Shown here: positions 43,131-52,262 of the stretch, piece after piece | Position numbering within the stretch: the first letter of the stretch is position 1 | How the letters are laid out: each line of letters begins with the position of its first letter | DNA from: UBA11090 sp035560555 | GTDB taxonomy: Bacteria; Spirochaetota; Spirochaetia; Treponematales; Rectinemataceae | Length of the DNA: 64,000 nucleotides | Assembly (NCBI GenBank): GCA_035560555.1 | Contig: DATMZF010000013.1 | Span: 1 to 64,000 of the forward strand | Direction of reading: 5' to 3' | Translations under genes and position numbers: made by a program | Notes under the pieces: generated by a model | The model's database searches: none | The model's input: the letters and a program-made list of their open reading frames with translations, nothing else | What the model was told of the DNA's origin: nothing

Positions 43131-45226
43131 AGCCAGCCCAACGCCTCGATCCCCGAACATATGATCGCGTCATCGGGGCTTTCCGGATACCGTATATTGT
43201 GAATGATGCGTTTTATTTCGTGATACGGGTACATGCAGCTTTTCACGCCGGTTTCGCAGACGGGGTTGATGTCGAAGAACATTTCCTTCACAAGATCGAA
43301 GTCCTTCTCGTTGTGGAAAAGTATCTCATCCAGGCAGCGTTCTTTTTCTTCTGTCGAGAGAGCGTCCTGATAGCGGAGCGACGCGAGCATCATGTCGTAT
43401 ATCGCCGCGTTCCTGCGCTCGGCATTCTCGATCTTCGCGAAATGGGGAATATAGTGCGCCAGATCGGGGCGTCTCTCGATCTCGCGCTGGATATCGTGAA
43501 TTTCATCCAGAAGGCCGGGATGGCGCAGTTTCGCCCGCATTATTTCCGGAATGTCCGCGACCGTGATCTTGTTCTTCTGGAAGGGAAACGGAGTCGTATA
43601 GAGCGGCATCTGGCTCTCGTGTATCGTGAGAATGTTCTTTAGAACGACGAGCACCCTCCGTCCCAGTTCCGCGCCGAAGGCGATCTCGCACGACAGCTCG
43701 AAAAACTTGTCCCTGTCCATCGTCGAGCCCCAGCCGTAATTGCCATGCGCCCTTTGGAACATGAACAGACCGTACCACTCGAACATGAAGCCGTTAATCC
43801 CGCTTACGCCTTCCCGCGCGCTCGTGATGTGCTGCTCGATATCGCGCTCGATCACCTGGACGTTAGGCTCGTCCTTGTACCGTATCATGTTGGATTCGAA
43901 TATCCTGAATAGTCTGCCCATCGTCGAGGTGATGGCGTTCGCCTCGGTGTCCCTGCCCCATATGCGATCCCTTCCGAAGGCCGCGATCCATTTCTTGAAT
44001 TCAGACGGGGAAACATACAGCGCCGGCGCCCAGAACAGAGCGATGTCTTTGGGCATGTTCTCCACGCATTCCCGCAAAAATCCGGGATCTTTCTCCAAAG
44101 GCGGCTGCCTGAAAGCCCTGATTCCGATGACGGCATCCGGGTTCACCTCGCGCACTTCCCTGTAGATTTTATCCAAAAGCCACATGTTGGCTTTATGTTT
44201 CGCGTCCACAGGGGAATTCGATCCCCTGCCCCACCGCTCCTCGCATCGGTCGCAATTGCAGAACCAGAACCCTTCCTCGCTCTCCTCGAGCGTGAAACCG
44301 TCGAATCCAAGTTGCGCGATTCCTCTCATGCTCGCGAGGATATAGCGAATATTCTCTTCGTCGCTCAGGCAAACCGAATCGAAATCATTCATAAAGCCGG
44401 AGCCTGCCGGCTTGACCATGCGCTTTTCAGGATGTTTTATGCTGTACGCGCCGTTATACGAATTGAGCCCGACATAGGCGAATATGCTAAAATCGAATCT
44501 GTGCGCCAGCGCGATGAAATCCGCCAGGAATGGCCTCTCGATATTCGGGTGCGTGTAACGAACGGTCAGCCATTTCCGGTTTTCGCGGTTCCATATTTTT
44601 ATCGGCACATCCCTAAAGACCGTCTCGGGGTACTCCTCGAGCCCAAAGGGCCAATAGCCGTACATGACCATATTCATCTGGTTGAGCTTATCGTCGAGAC
44701 AGACATTCAGGTATTCCATCCACTCGTCATAGCCCCAGAGCTGCATGTCGAAGCCTATCCTGCCGTATCCCGCGTACCAAGAAAAAGTGGGAGCGACCGC
44801 GCGATGCTCGACGGTCGGCCAATCGGTTATTTCGCATAATGGCAAGGCAAACCCATCGCTTTTTTCGGTGAGCAGCTGTTTCAGCGTTGTCGCGGCGTTT
44901 ACGAAACCAGCCTTCTTCTGGAATTTCAGGACAATCCTATCCTGCTCTATCTTCAGGCTATAGCCTTGCTTCAGGAACAAGTCCTCGTCGTCGGCCCAAA
45001 TGCCCTCGAGGCTTGGCACGACGAAGACTGTCATCGAATCCTTTGAACCGCCTCCCGCGGATATTCGAAGATTTTTTCGGTTCCGGAACCTCATCGCCGC
45101 TATTTCAAGATATTCGCCCTTCTCGGAATCCAAGCGTTGATCGAAATCGAAAGCCATATTTCCGAATTCTTTCGTGCATCCATCGAATTCCCTGACTCTC
45201 TTTGGCTCCGGCAAAAGTTTCAGCAT
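43121..45226 (-). CDS. GH20/GH67-like glycoside hydrolase superfamily protein
   Basis: A 701-residue protein. The N-terminal 140 residues look like the alpha/beta domain found in front of GH20, GH67 and related glycosidases (LLPEPKRVREFDG at the start, QGYSLKIEQDRIVLKFQKK, FVNAATTLKQLL). A TIM-barrel region follows (ITDWPTVEHRAVAP near 145, YLNVCLDDKLNQMNMVMYG, GFDGFTLEESEEG near 315) with a cysteine pair cluster FCNCDRCEERWG like that of DUF4838 proteins. Acidic residues in LEESEEG are candidates for catalysis. No signal peptide, so cytoplasmic. The substrate is unknown; the operon suggests an N-acetylated or uronic sugar. Confidence 0.65.
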   Translation of the reverse strand: MLKLLPEPKRVREFDGCTKEFGNMAFDFDQRLDSEKGEYLEIAAMRFRNRKNLRISAGGGSKDSMTVFVVPSLEGIWADDEDLFLKQGYSLKIEQDRIVLKFQKKAGFVNAATTLKQLLTEKSDGFALPLCEITDWPTVEHRAVAPTFSWYAGYGRIGFDMQLWGYDEWMEYLNVCLDDKLNQMNMVMYGYWPFGLEEYPETVFRDVPIKIWNRENRKWLTVRYTHPNIERPFLADFIALAHRFDFSIFAYVGLNSYNGAYSIKHPEKRMVKPAGSGFMNDFDSVCLSDEENIRYILASMRGIAQLGFDGFTLEESEEGFWFCNCDRCEERWGRGSNSPVDAKHKANMWLLDKIYREVREVNPDAVIGIRAFRQPPLEKDPGFLRECVENMPKDIALFWAPALYVSPSEFKKWIAAFGRDRIWGRDTEANAITSTMGRLFRIFESNMIRYKDEPNVQVIERDIEQHITSAREGVSGINGFMFEWYGLFMFQRAHGNYGWGSTMDRDKFFELSCEIAFGAELGRRVLVVLKNILTIHESQMPLYTTPFPFQKNKITVADIPEIMRAKLRHPGLLDEIHDIQREIERRPDLAHYIPHFAKIENAERRNAAIYDMMLASLRYQDALSTEEKERCLDEILFHNEKDFDLVKEMFFDINPVCETGVKSCMYPYHEIKRIIHNIRYPESPDDAIICSGIEALGWLWL

Positions 45227-45269
45227 GGCTCTCCCCCGCTTTCTCGTCAGATTGAATATGGTATGCCTA

Positions 45270-46157
45270 CTATGCAAATATACCGGTGAGTTCGCGCGCC
45301 GTCGCGAACCGCACGCCTCTTTCCAGAAGACCGTCTATCTGTTTTCCAAGTTCGCGAACCGCGACTTCGCCGCAGTTTTTCGTGATGAACTCGTCCGGAA
45401 TGACCGTCGCTTCGCCGAAGTGGTAGCTCGCCTTCATGGGCCAGAATTCCCAGGGGTGGATATAGTACGCGAGCACGCAGGGAATTCCCCTGTCGTCGCA
45501 GAACTTTATATAGGCATCGGTTCTCCCGAGTATGTAATCCGCGCCCCGCGTCCTGAATAGCGGCCACTGGTCCCGATCGCGCTCGAGCCCGGGGTCCTTG
45601 CTCTCCATCGCCATGTCGGCGAAGTTGGGAACTTCCAATAGCGCGCTATCGCCTTTCTTCGTCCAGTCCTCGCGGCTGGGATGATAGGGGGCGAACTGCT
45701 CGCGGTAAAAATACATGGGATAGGAAACATCGCAGGTGAAGCCCAGTTCCTCGAGCGCGTTGACGACCGTCGTCGAGCCCCAGAGCCTGGGGCAGCGAAA
45801 CGAGGTCGTCCGGACGCCCGCGGCTCTTTCGACCCACTCTTTGCACAAGGTCAATCGAGGTTTCACCTCATGGGGCAGCAGCGGTTTCAGGCCGGGGATA
45901 GGGAACAGCTCATCGCCCACCGTTTCGTGGTACAGCGAATGACAGCCAACTTCATTGCCGCTTTCAGCCACCATTCGCGCAACCTCGGGATTTTCGGCGG
46001 CGCATTCTCCCGTGAAGAAAAATGTGCCAAAGACGCCTTTTTTTCTGAAGAGGTCGAGGAGGAGAGGCGTGCCATGTTTCGCGCCCTCGTAAAAAGGCGT
46101 AAAACTGCCGACATCGGTCTCCATGTCCACGCCCAACAACGCATAGATCGGTTTCAT
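45270..46157 (-). CDS. polysaccharide deacetylase-family protein (CE4-like, NodB fold)
   Basis: A 295-residue NodB-fold protein. The metal and catalytic aspartates are in LLGVDMETD near residues 8-15, the HxxxH metal motif is in GCHSLYHETV near 71, and FRCPRLWG near 118 is the third motif. It should deacetylate an N-acetyl or O-acetyl sugar. No signal peptide is present, so the substrate is probably an imported sugar. The motif order is complete, so it is likely active. It lies between the M24 and glycosidase-like genes in the first ribose-type ABC operon. Confidence 0.85.
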   Translation of the reverse strand: MKPIYALLGVDMETDVGSFTPFYEGAKHGTPLLLDLFRKKGVFGTFFFTGECAAENPEVARMVAESGNEVGCHSLYHETVGDELFPIPGLKPLLPHEVKPRLTLCKEWVERAAGVRTTSFRCPRLWGSTTVVNALEELGFTCDVSYPMYFYREQFAPYHPSREDWTKKGDSALLEVPNFADMAMESKDPGLERDRDQWPLFRTRGADYILGRTDAYIKFCDDRGIPCVLAYYIHPWEFWPMKASYHFGEATVIPDEFITKNCGEVAVRELGKQIDGLLERGVRFATARELTGIFA

Positions 46158-46179
46158 ACGTAGCTCCCTGACGACGGCT

Positions 46180-47352
46180 CTAGAATTCGAGCTCGTAGAG
46201 CTTGCCGATCGGGGCGGACATGACTTCCACGCCGCCTTCCTTTATGGCGACGCCTTTTTCCCAGCGAACGCCGAAAGTATCCGTCGAGATGAAAGTGTCT
46301 ATCTGGAATGTCATGTTGGGCTTAAACGTATAGTCCGAGATCGATTCCACCCAGGGCGCCTCGACTTCGATAAGGCCCGTGCCGTGCATGGGGCCGTACA
46401 CGAAATTGTCCTTGAACCCATTGTCCATGTAGAACTTGTAGAAACCCTTCGCTATATCGGCCGCGACGATGCCCGCTTTCAGCTGTCTCTGCGTCCAGTT
46501 GTGCGCCTCAAGGGCGAAGAGAACGATCTCCCGGCGTCTGCCCTCCAGCTTTCCGAGGATCACGGGATAGCCGATCGACGCGGAGTAGCCGTCGATCTTG
46601 GCCGATAGATTTAGCTGCACGATATCGCCCTTCTCGAATTTGCGGTATGAAGAGCGCGAAATCGCGTGCCTCGTGGAGGCTTCGGAGAATACGTACATCG
46701 GCAAGCCTTCATATTCAGCGCCGTTCTCGTATATCACACGTTGGGCGACACCAACCATCTGCAGCTCGGTCATGCCCGGCTTGATCTCCTTGATCACCTG
46801 CTGGCTGGCGAGCTCCGCCAGACGATAGCCTTCCTTCAGACAGGCGATTTCATGATCGGACTTGATGGAGCGGAGTTCAACCATGACAGCGTCTGCCCTC
46901 ACGATCTCGGCTTCCGGAAACGCTTTCTTGATGCCATCCATGATGACGACCGTGGTATCCAGATAGCTGGCGACGCCAATCCTCAATTTCCTGCCCGCGA
47001 TGCCCAGGCCCCTGAACACATCGCTGAACGTATCGGCCTTGAGTTCCGGATAAGCCGGATCGGCTCCTTCGCGATAATCTTTAAGCACGAAGAGTTTATC
47101 CAGCTTATTGCGGTCGCCACCGAAAGCCCGGCTCTCCGGTCCCACCAGAAGCGCGGCGTCGCCGGCCGCGCTGATCGCCACGCCGCAGCGCTCGAACAGA
47201 GGCCAAAACCCCGAAAAATATCTCGTGTTCGCGTAATCGGCCTCGTTGCCGTTGACGATCAGCGCGTCGAGTCTTTCGCGGCGCAGAATTTCGGCCGCTC
47301 GCTGGACACGCTCCTTGTACTCGTATTCCGGGATGCAGATATCACCGTGCAT
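46180..47352 (-). CDS. M24-family (creatinase/prolidase fold) protein with degenerate metal site
   Basis: A 390-residue pita-bread-fold protein with an N-terminal creatinase domain and a C-terminal M24 domain. Active M24 peptidases need Asp, Asp, His, Glu, Glu. Here the positions read Asn in VQLNLSAKIDGY, no Asp in the following SIGYPVILG, His in PMHGTGLIEVEAP, Asp in FQIDTF and Lys in VAIKEGG, so the dimetal site is lost, as in metal-free creatinase. A hydrolase of creatine-like or amide bonds, or a binding protein, is more likely than a peptidase. It follows the permease gene directly and has a paralogue at 59817-60992. Confidence 0.8.
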   Translation of the reverse strand: MHGDICIPEYEYKERVQRAAEILRRERLDALIVNGNEADYANTRYFSGFWPLFERCGVAISAAGDAALLVGPESRAFGGDRNKLDKLFVLKDYREGADPAYPELKADTFSDVFRGLGIAGRKLRIGVASYLDTTVVIMDGIKKAFPEAEIVRADAVMVELRSIKSDHEIACLKEGYRLAELASQQVIKEIKPGMTELQMVGVAQRVIYENGAEYEGLPMYVFSEASTRHAISRSSYRKFEKGDIVQLNLSAKIDGYSASIGYPVILGKLEGRRREIVLFALEAHNWTQRQLKAGIVAADIAKGFYKFYMDNGFKDNFVYGPMHGTGLIEVEAPWVESISDYTFKPNMTFQIDTFISTDTFGVRWEKGVAIKEGGVEVMSAPIGKLYELEF

Positions 47353-47353
47353 A

Positions 47354-48370
47354 TTATTTCTCCTCGATGGCTGTTTGTTGGGCCTTATGCTTCGTCTTCG
47401 CTATGTCTCGTTTTGTGTTGGAATCGATGAGCACCACAACGATCAGGATCGCGCCTTTCACGACCCACTGCCAGTAAGTGTTGATGCTCAGGAGCACCAT
47501 CGCGTTGCCGATCACCTGGAGGAACAGGGCTCCGATGACGACGCCGAAAATCCTTCCGCGTCCGCCAGTAAGCGACGTGCCTCCCAGCACGACGATGGTC
47601 ATGACATCGAACAACAGCTCGTCGCCGAGCGTCACGTTGCCGGCCAACGTCTTCGCCGTCAGCCCGAGCGCGCCGATGCCCGTAAGGACAGCGCAGAGCA
47701 CGAAGGCCAGGATGCCGATGAATTTAACGTTGATGCCCGAAAGCTTGCTCGCCTCGAGGTTGCCTCCCACCGCGAAGAGGCTGCGCCCGACGGAGGTGTG
47801 CGCGGTGAGGACGTAGAGTATTGTCGCCACTATGAACATCAGGATAACGGGAACGGGAACAATCCCCACATATCCCGAACCCAGGAAATTGAAGCCTTCG
47901 GGAAGGCCGGAAATGGGGAGGCCCTTGGAATAGAGGAATATGATGCCTCTCACGATGTTCATGACAACCAGCGTCGCGATGAACGATGGTATTTTTCCGT
48001 ACACTACCAGGACGCCGTTGACTATCCCGACCACTACGGCGATGGCCAGCACCGCCAGTATCGCCAGCCAAATGGGCAAACCCATTTTCACGACGAATCC
48101 CGCGAAGAAAATGGATATCATGCCTATGACCGAGGAGACGGACATATCCATCTGCCCCGTCAATATGACGAAGAATTCGCCCATCGCGATTATGGCGGTG
48201 AAAGATGCCTGACGGAGGATGTTCATGATGTTGTTGGTGGTCCTGAATCTCTCCAGCAGCAGGCTGCATGCCAGGACTAACACCAACAGAAGTATCAGTA
48301 TCACCCACTCCTTCAGGAAGAGGGCCAATCCCCCGTTGTTGCGTTTCTCTTTATCCTCGGTTCTATTCAT
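47354..48370 (-). CDS. ribose-type ABC importer permease (RbsC-like)
   Basis: A 338-residue polytopic permease of the BPD_transp_2 (RbsC/XylH) family, about ten hydrophobic segments. Characteristic stretches are TNNIMNILRQASFTAIIAMG near 50, LTGQMDMSVSSVIGM near 75, and VVLGGTSLTGGRGRIFG near 275, the ATPase-contact region. It overlaps the ATPase gene by 8 bp. Single permease in this locus, so a homodimer is likely. Confidence 0.93.
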   Translation of the reverse strand: MNRTEDKEKRNNGGLALFLKEWVILILLLVLVLACSLLLERFRTTNNIMNILRQASFTAIIAMGEFFVILTGQMDMSVSSVIGMISIFFAGFVVKMGLPIWLAILAVLAIAVVVGIVNGVLVVYGKIPSFIATLVVMNIVRGIIFLYSKGLPISGLPEGFNFLGSGYVGIVPVPVILMFIVATILYVLTAHTSVGRSLFAVGGNLEASKLSGINVKFIGILAFVLCAVLTGIGALGLTAKTLAGNVTLGDELLFDVMTIVVLGGTSLTGGRGRIFGVVIGALFLQVIGNAMVLLSINTYWQWVVKGAILIVVVLIDSNTKRDIAKTKHKAQQTAIEEK

Positions 48371-49907
48371 GTGCGTTCACCCCTAGCAGGCTGTTGATGA
48401 TGACCTCTTGCGTTTTCCTTTTTCCTTCGACGATATCCATGATCGAGCCTTCGAACATGATATACACCCTGTTGCACAGCCCTATCAGCTCTTCGAGTTC
48501 GGGAGACACGAGAACGACGCTCTTGCCCTGTTTCGTGAGCTCGTTGATCAGCTTGTAGATTTCGAACTTGGCGCCGACATCGATGCCTCGCGTCGGTTCG
48601 TCCAGCAAAATTATCTCGGAATTCCTGAGCATCCATTTGGCGATGACTATCTTCTGCTGGTTGCCGCCGGAAAGATTTTTGACATTCTGCCACAGAGAAT
48701 AGTAGCTCAATTCCAGTTTCTCGTTTATGTCGAAAGCGGCCTTTTCCTCCGCCCTATGGTCCTGGAAAACCCTGAACTTCCTGAACTTATCCATGGATGG
48801 CAGCGTCGTGTTGTCCTTTATGTCGAACTGCATGTTCAGACCCAAGGTCCTTCTTTCGTCGGGGACGAGCCCAATGCCTAAGCGTATCGCCTGCCGCGGG
48901 GTCTTTATCTCCGCTTTCTTTCCCTTGACGAAAATGCTGCCTTCGATGACCTTGTGGTTGCCGAATACGGCGTGCACGAGTTCGGTCTTGCCGGCGCCTA
49001 GGAGGCCAGCCAGGCCGATGACCTCGCCGGCCCTCACTTTAAACGAAATGTCCCTGAATGCTTTCGGGGCGGTCAATCCCCTCACTTCCAGCATCGTTTC
49101 CCCGAAACGCTCGTTTATCGGAGGGAAAGCCTGCGTCATTTCGCGGCCGATTATCATTTTGATCAGCTGCGCCTTGTCTATGTCGGCGACGCGGCCGCTG
49201 TTCACGTGGCGTCCATCGCAGAGCACGGTGTAGGAATCGCAGCACTCGAATATCTCGTTGAGTCTGTGGGAAATGTAGATAATGCCCATTCCCTTTTTTT
49301 TGAGAATTTCTATTATCCTGTAAATATTCAGGATATCCTTTTCCTGAAGCACGGCGGTGAGTTCGTCCAAAATCAGTACTTTCGACTCGGACAGCACCGC
49401 CTTGGCCAGCTGAATGATCTGCTTCTCGGCGGTGCGCAGATACTTTACGGGAATGTGGATATTCACATCGCACTGCAGGAAATCCATCAATTCCCTGGCT
49501 TTTCTGTTGAGCGCTTTCCAGCTGATTATGCCGGATCTCGTCTTGTAGTGACCGATGAAAATATTCTCGAGGCCGCTCATGTCGTTCATGAGCTGGAATT
49601 CCTGATGGACGGCCTGTATGCCCAGTCTCTGCGATTCTTTTATAGAGTATCCGGGAATTCTTATCTTCTTGCCCTCAACGTACAACTCTCCGCTGGTCAT
49701 GTGATTTTCGCCGATGACGCATTTCGACAAGGTCGATTTTCCGGCGCCGTTCTCGCCGACCAGGCCATGACATTCGCCTGGCATGAGCGTAAAGCTCACG
49801 TCGTCCAAGGCTCTCACGCCAGGGAATTCCATCGTGCAACTCACGACCTGTATTAACGGCGATTTTTCATGGCGGCTCTCTTCGCCCGCCTGAAGACTTC
49901 TTATCAT
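48363..49907 (-). CDS. ribose-type ABC importer, duplicated ATP-binding protein (RbsA/MglA-like)
   Basis: A 514-residue ATPase with two ABC domains. The first has Walker A GENGAGKSTL near 52 and Walker B LILDELTAVL; its signature is RTAEKQIIQLAKAV rather than LSGGQ. The second has GLLGAGKTEL near 300, LSGGNQQKIVIAKWML near 410 and ILLDEPTRGIDVGAK. This asymmetry is normal for RbsA/MglA proteins, where one site is less active. Start ATG 49907 behind GGAGA. It powers the RbsC-like permease encoded next. Confidence 0.93.
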   Translation of the reverse strand: MIRSLQAGEESRHEKSPLIQVVSCTMEFPGVRALDDVSFTLMPGECHGLVGENGAGKSTLSKCVIGENHMTSGELYVEGKKIRIPGYSIKESQRLGIQAVHQEFQLMNDMSGLENIFIGHYKTRSGIISWKALNRKARELMDFLQCDVNIHIPVKYLRTAEKQIIQLAKAVLSESKVLILDELTAVLQEKDILNIYRIIEILKKKGMGIIYISHRLNEIFECCDSYTVLCDGRHVNSGRVADIDKAQLIKMIIGREMTQAFPPINERFGETMLEVRGLTAPKAFRDISFKVRAGEVIGLAGLLGAGKTELVHAVFGNHKVIEGSIFVKGKKAEIKTPRQAIRLGIGLVPDERRTLGLNMQFDIKDNTTLPSMDKFRKFRVFQDHRAEEKAAFDINEKLELSYYSLWQNVKNLSGGNQQKIVIAKWMLRNSEIILLDEPTRGIDVGAKFEIYKLINELTKQGKSVVLVSPELEELIGLCNRVYIMFEGSIMDIVEGKRKTQEVIINSLLGVNAHE

Positions 49908-49973
49908 GTTGATTGTCTCCGCCTTGCGCTGATTACGGTTCTTTCCAATCGCCCCCGCACGAATTGCGGGATT

Positions 49974-50009
49974 CGCGGCGGGCGAGGATGGCGATCCTCG
50001 CCCGCCGCG
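49974..50009 (-). other. intra-operon stem-loop after the binding-protein gene
   Basis: A perfect 16-bp GC-rich stem (49974-49989 with 49994-50009) and a 4-nt loop, no T-run, in the 134-bp gap between the binding protein and ATPase genes. Probable mRNA-stabilising or partial-termination structure. Confidence 0.55.
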
Positions 50010-50041
50010 CCATCGCTTAATGCATGAAAGTTATTTTCAAC

Positions 50042-51034
50042 TTACAGCCAAGCCCATGTCTGCCACTTATAATTCTTGATATTGGCGGGCGTAATTCCCT
50101 CAGGCTGGGGAAGCTCGTACGCGGGAGGCAGCTTCTCGCCTTTGATCAGGGATCGGTAGATCGCGTCGGTGGCCTGATAGCCCAGCACGACGGGGTCCTG
50201 TAGCACTTCGCCAATCCACGCCAGGTTGCCCTTGGAGATGAAGGTCAGGACATCCTTGTCTCCGGCGATTCCGATGAACTTTATGTTGTTCCTTTTCTGC
50301 GAAACCGCGGCGTTGTAGGCGCCTACGACTTCGGCATCGTTGTGGCCGCAGACGACATCGATGACAGGCTCGCGCTGAAGAACGTTCTCGACCAAGTCCT
50401 GGGAAGATGCCCTGCTGCCGGCGCCGGCGTCGCCCTCTTCAATGACTCTCGCCTTCGGGAATGTCGCGATAACCGTATCCCTGAATCCCTCAAACCTATC
50501 CTTGGAAACCTGGCCGGAGGTCGGGCGCGACACGAAGAGGCAGACCGGATTGGCCTTGCCCAGGGTCTTCAGATATTCTACCGCCACTTTGCCGGCAGTT
50601 ACGCCCAAGGCTCTCATGTCGTGGCCGACGAAGGTCGCCCAGACGGCGTCGGAGGGCTTGTTCGGCTGCTGCTTGTAGTCGCCGATGACAAAGGGGATGC
50701 CTTTCGCCACGTTCTGCTTGATCGTGGGGATGGCGGAGGACGCGTCGGCGGGGAAGAGTATGATTCCCTTTGCGTTCGCCGCGAGAAGATTGTCGATGTT
50801 GTTCAGCATCGTCTGAACATCCGAATGGGAATCCTCAAACTGGAACGTGAAGTTCGCCGCGGGATTATCGGCCGCCCACTGTTTGCAGCCGTCTATCACG
50901 CCCAGGTACCAGGTGTAAGCCGTCAGTTCCATGATGCTCACGCCGATGAGCGTCTGCTTGGGTTTCGCCTGTGCCCACGCGCTCGTCGAGGCGAGAAGCA
51001 AAAGCGCCAGCACCACTGCTCCAATCCTTTTCAT
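50042..51034 (-). CDS. ribose-type ABC importer, periplasmic binding protein (RbsB-like)
   Basis: A 330-residue exported protein, signal peptide 1-21 ending AWAQ, start ATG 51034 behind GGAGG. The Peripla_BP_4 fold shows as LIGVSIMELTAYTWYLGVIDGC near 30, NAKGIILFPADASSAIPTIK near 96, and VVCGHNDAEVVGAYNAAV near 230. It binds a sugar or sugar derivative for the ABC importer encoded downstream. It is the first gene of an eight-gene operon (binding protein, ATPase, permease, M24, deacetylase, glycosidase-like, DUF4432, ASRT). Confidence 0.93.
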   Translation of the reverse strand: MKRIGAVVLALLLLASTSAWAQAKPKQTLIGVSIMELTAYTWYLGVIDGCKQWAADNPAANFTFQFEDSHSDVQTMLNNIDNLLAANAKGIILFPADASSAIPTIKQNVAKGIPFVIGDYKQQPNKPSDAVWATFVGHDMRALGVTAGKVAVEYLKTLGKANPVCLFVSRPTSGQVSKDRFEGFRDTVIATFPKARVIEEGDAGAGSRASSQDLVENVLQREPVIDVVCGHNDAEVVGAYNAAVSQKRNNIKFIGIAGDKDVLTFISKGNLAWIGEVLQDPVVLGYQATDAIYRSLIKGEKLPPAYELPQPEGITPANIKNYKWQTWAWL

Positions 51035-51076
51035 AGACACCTCCATTGAAATCTGCATTGTCGACTTACTGATTGC

Positions 51077-51095
51077 CAACGTTGTCGGCAACGAT
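51077..51095 (+). promoter_or_regulatory. LacI-type operator, copy 1 (binding-protein operon)
   Basis: 19-bp site CAACGTTGTCGGCAACGAT, an imperfect palindrome with central CG, repeated exactly at 51184-51202. It lies at the predicted transcription start of the divergent binding-protein operon. Confidence 0.7.
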
Positions 51096-51099
51096 TACT

Positions 51100-51127
51100 A
51101 TCGTATATCGATCCTAGGATTTGTCAA
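51100..51127 (-). promoter_or_regulatory. predicted promoter of the first ribose-type operon
   Basis: On the minus strand TTGACA (51127-51122), 16-bp spacer and TACGAT (51105-51100). An A-rich UP-like tract precedes the -35 box; the 17 bases at 51122-51138 recur exactly at the promoter of the second locus (61127-61143). Confidence 0.6.
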
Positions 51128-51183
51128 GTTTTTTTTCATCGCGCCCAGAAAAATTGCCGAGGCAAGAAGCTCTTGACAATCGT

Positions 51184-51202
51184 CAACGTTGTCGGCAACG
51201 AT
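51184..51202 (+). promoter_or_regulatory. LacI-type operator, copy 2 (regulator gene)
   Basis: Exact repeat of the 51077-51095 site, 107 bp away, overlapping a TTGACA box (51173-51178) and AACGAT that form a probable promoter of the LacI gene. Implies autoregulation and possible looping. Confidence 0.65.
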
Positions 51203-51223
51203 ACCGCGAAGGAGAATCCAACC

Positions 51224-52243
51224 ATTACCACACTAAAGGACATCGCGCGCGAAACTGGTTTTTCCATCAAGACGGTATCCCGCGCGATCCATAACCACCC
51301 GGATATCAAGGGCGAAACGAAAGACATCATCATGGAAGTGGTGCGCCGGCTGGGTTTCACGCCCAACTGGGCCGCGCAGAGCCTCAGAAGTCAGCGCACG
51401 AACACGGTCGGCTTCATCATACCGAACATCACGAATGGATTCTTCGGCGAAATAGGCATGGCCGTCGACGCCCATTTCCGCGCCCACGGCTACTCGACGC
51501 TCATCTGCTTCACCTCGGATTCCAGGGACAATGAAATCGCGTCCATCCAGTCCCTTATCGCCAAGAATATCGACGGCATAATTCTCGCGCCCATAGGCAA
51601 CGAGGGCGCCTACATCGATCACTTGCCGAACCTGGCCGACACGCCTCTGGTTCTCATCGACAACCGCCTGAGCGGACCGCCGCGCAACTATGTCCTCCAG
51701 GACAACGAAGACAATTCGTATCGCCTCGCTACACATATTCTCGGACACCATCACCGGCATATCGGATTCGTCACGGGCCCCCTCGCCGAGTCCTCATCGC
51801 GCGAACGCCTGGCGGGTTTCCGAAAGGCGCTCGAAGAGGTTGGCATGGTCTTCGACGAAACACTCGTGCGCAGCGTCGACTGGGAAATACGCAGCGGCTA
51901 CCAGGCCACCATGGACCTCCTCGACCGGAGCGGTGCATCGAGACCGAGCGCCATTATCTATGCGAACTCTCAGCTGCTTCTCGGCGGCTACAAGGCGATA
52001 CGCGAGGTCGGACTCTCCATACCCGCCGACATCGCGGTCGCCTCATTCGAGCACCCCGATGTCATAGACGCTCTCTCCCCCCGCCCCACGACTCTCGAAA
52101 AAGCCGAGGCGCGGATTGGCACGGCCGCTGCGGAAATGCTTCAGTCGCTCATCGAGTCCAAGGGAGGCCTCCCCCCCCGCGAGATATTGATACCAAGCGC
52201 CCTCGTCACGGGAGAATCCTGCGGCTGCAAAGCGCGGAACTGA
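51224..52243 (+). CDS. LacI-family transcriptional regulator (first ribose-type locus)
   Basis: A regulator of about 339 residues: helix-turn-helix TTLKDIARETGFSIKTVSRA at the very N-terminus and a sugar-binding domain (FIIPNITNGFFGEIGMAVD, LIDNRLSGPPRNYVLQDN, VASFEHPDVIDALSP). The start is unusual. Homologues begin 2-4 residues before LKDIA, where the codon is ATT (51224), with AAGGAG 9 nt upstream. The nearest standard start is TTG 51173, but it coincides with the -35 box and the operator. ATT initiation is therefore the better reading. It probably represses the divergent eight-gene operon in the absence of its sugar ligand. Confidence 0.85.
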   Translation: MTTLKDIARETGFSIKTVSRAIHNHPDIKGETKDIIMEVVRRLGFTPNWAAQSLRSQRTNTVGFIIPNITNGFFGEIGMAVDAHFRAHGYSTLICFTSDSRDNEIASIQSLIAKNIDGIILAPIGNEGAYIDHLPNLADTPLVLIDNRLSGPPRNYVLQDNEDNSYRLATHILGHHHRHIGFVTGPLAESSSRERLAGFRKALEEVGMVFDETLVRSVDWEIRSGYQATMDLLDRSGASRPSAIIYANSQLLLGGYKAIREVGLSIPADIAVASFEHPDVIDALSPRPTTLEKAEARIGTAAAEMLQSLIESKGGLPPREILIPSALVTGESCGCKARN

Positions 52244-52262
52244 GCCCGGGGCGGACGCTTCC

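Noticed and set aside
46180..47352. Annotation as an active Xaa-Pro peptidase
   Set aside because: Key metal ligands of M24 peptidases are not at their expected positions.
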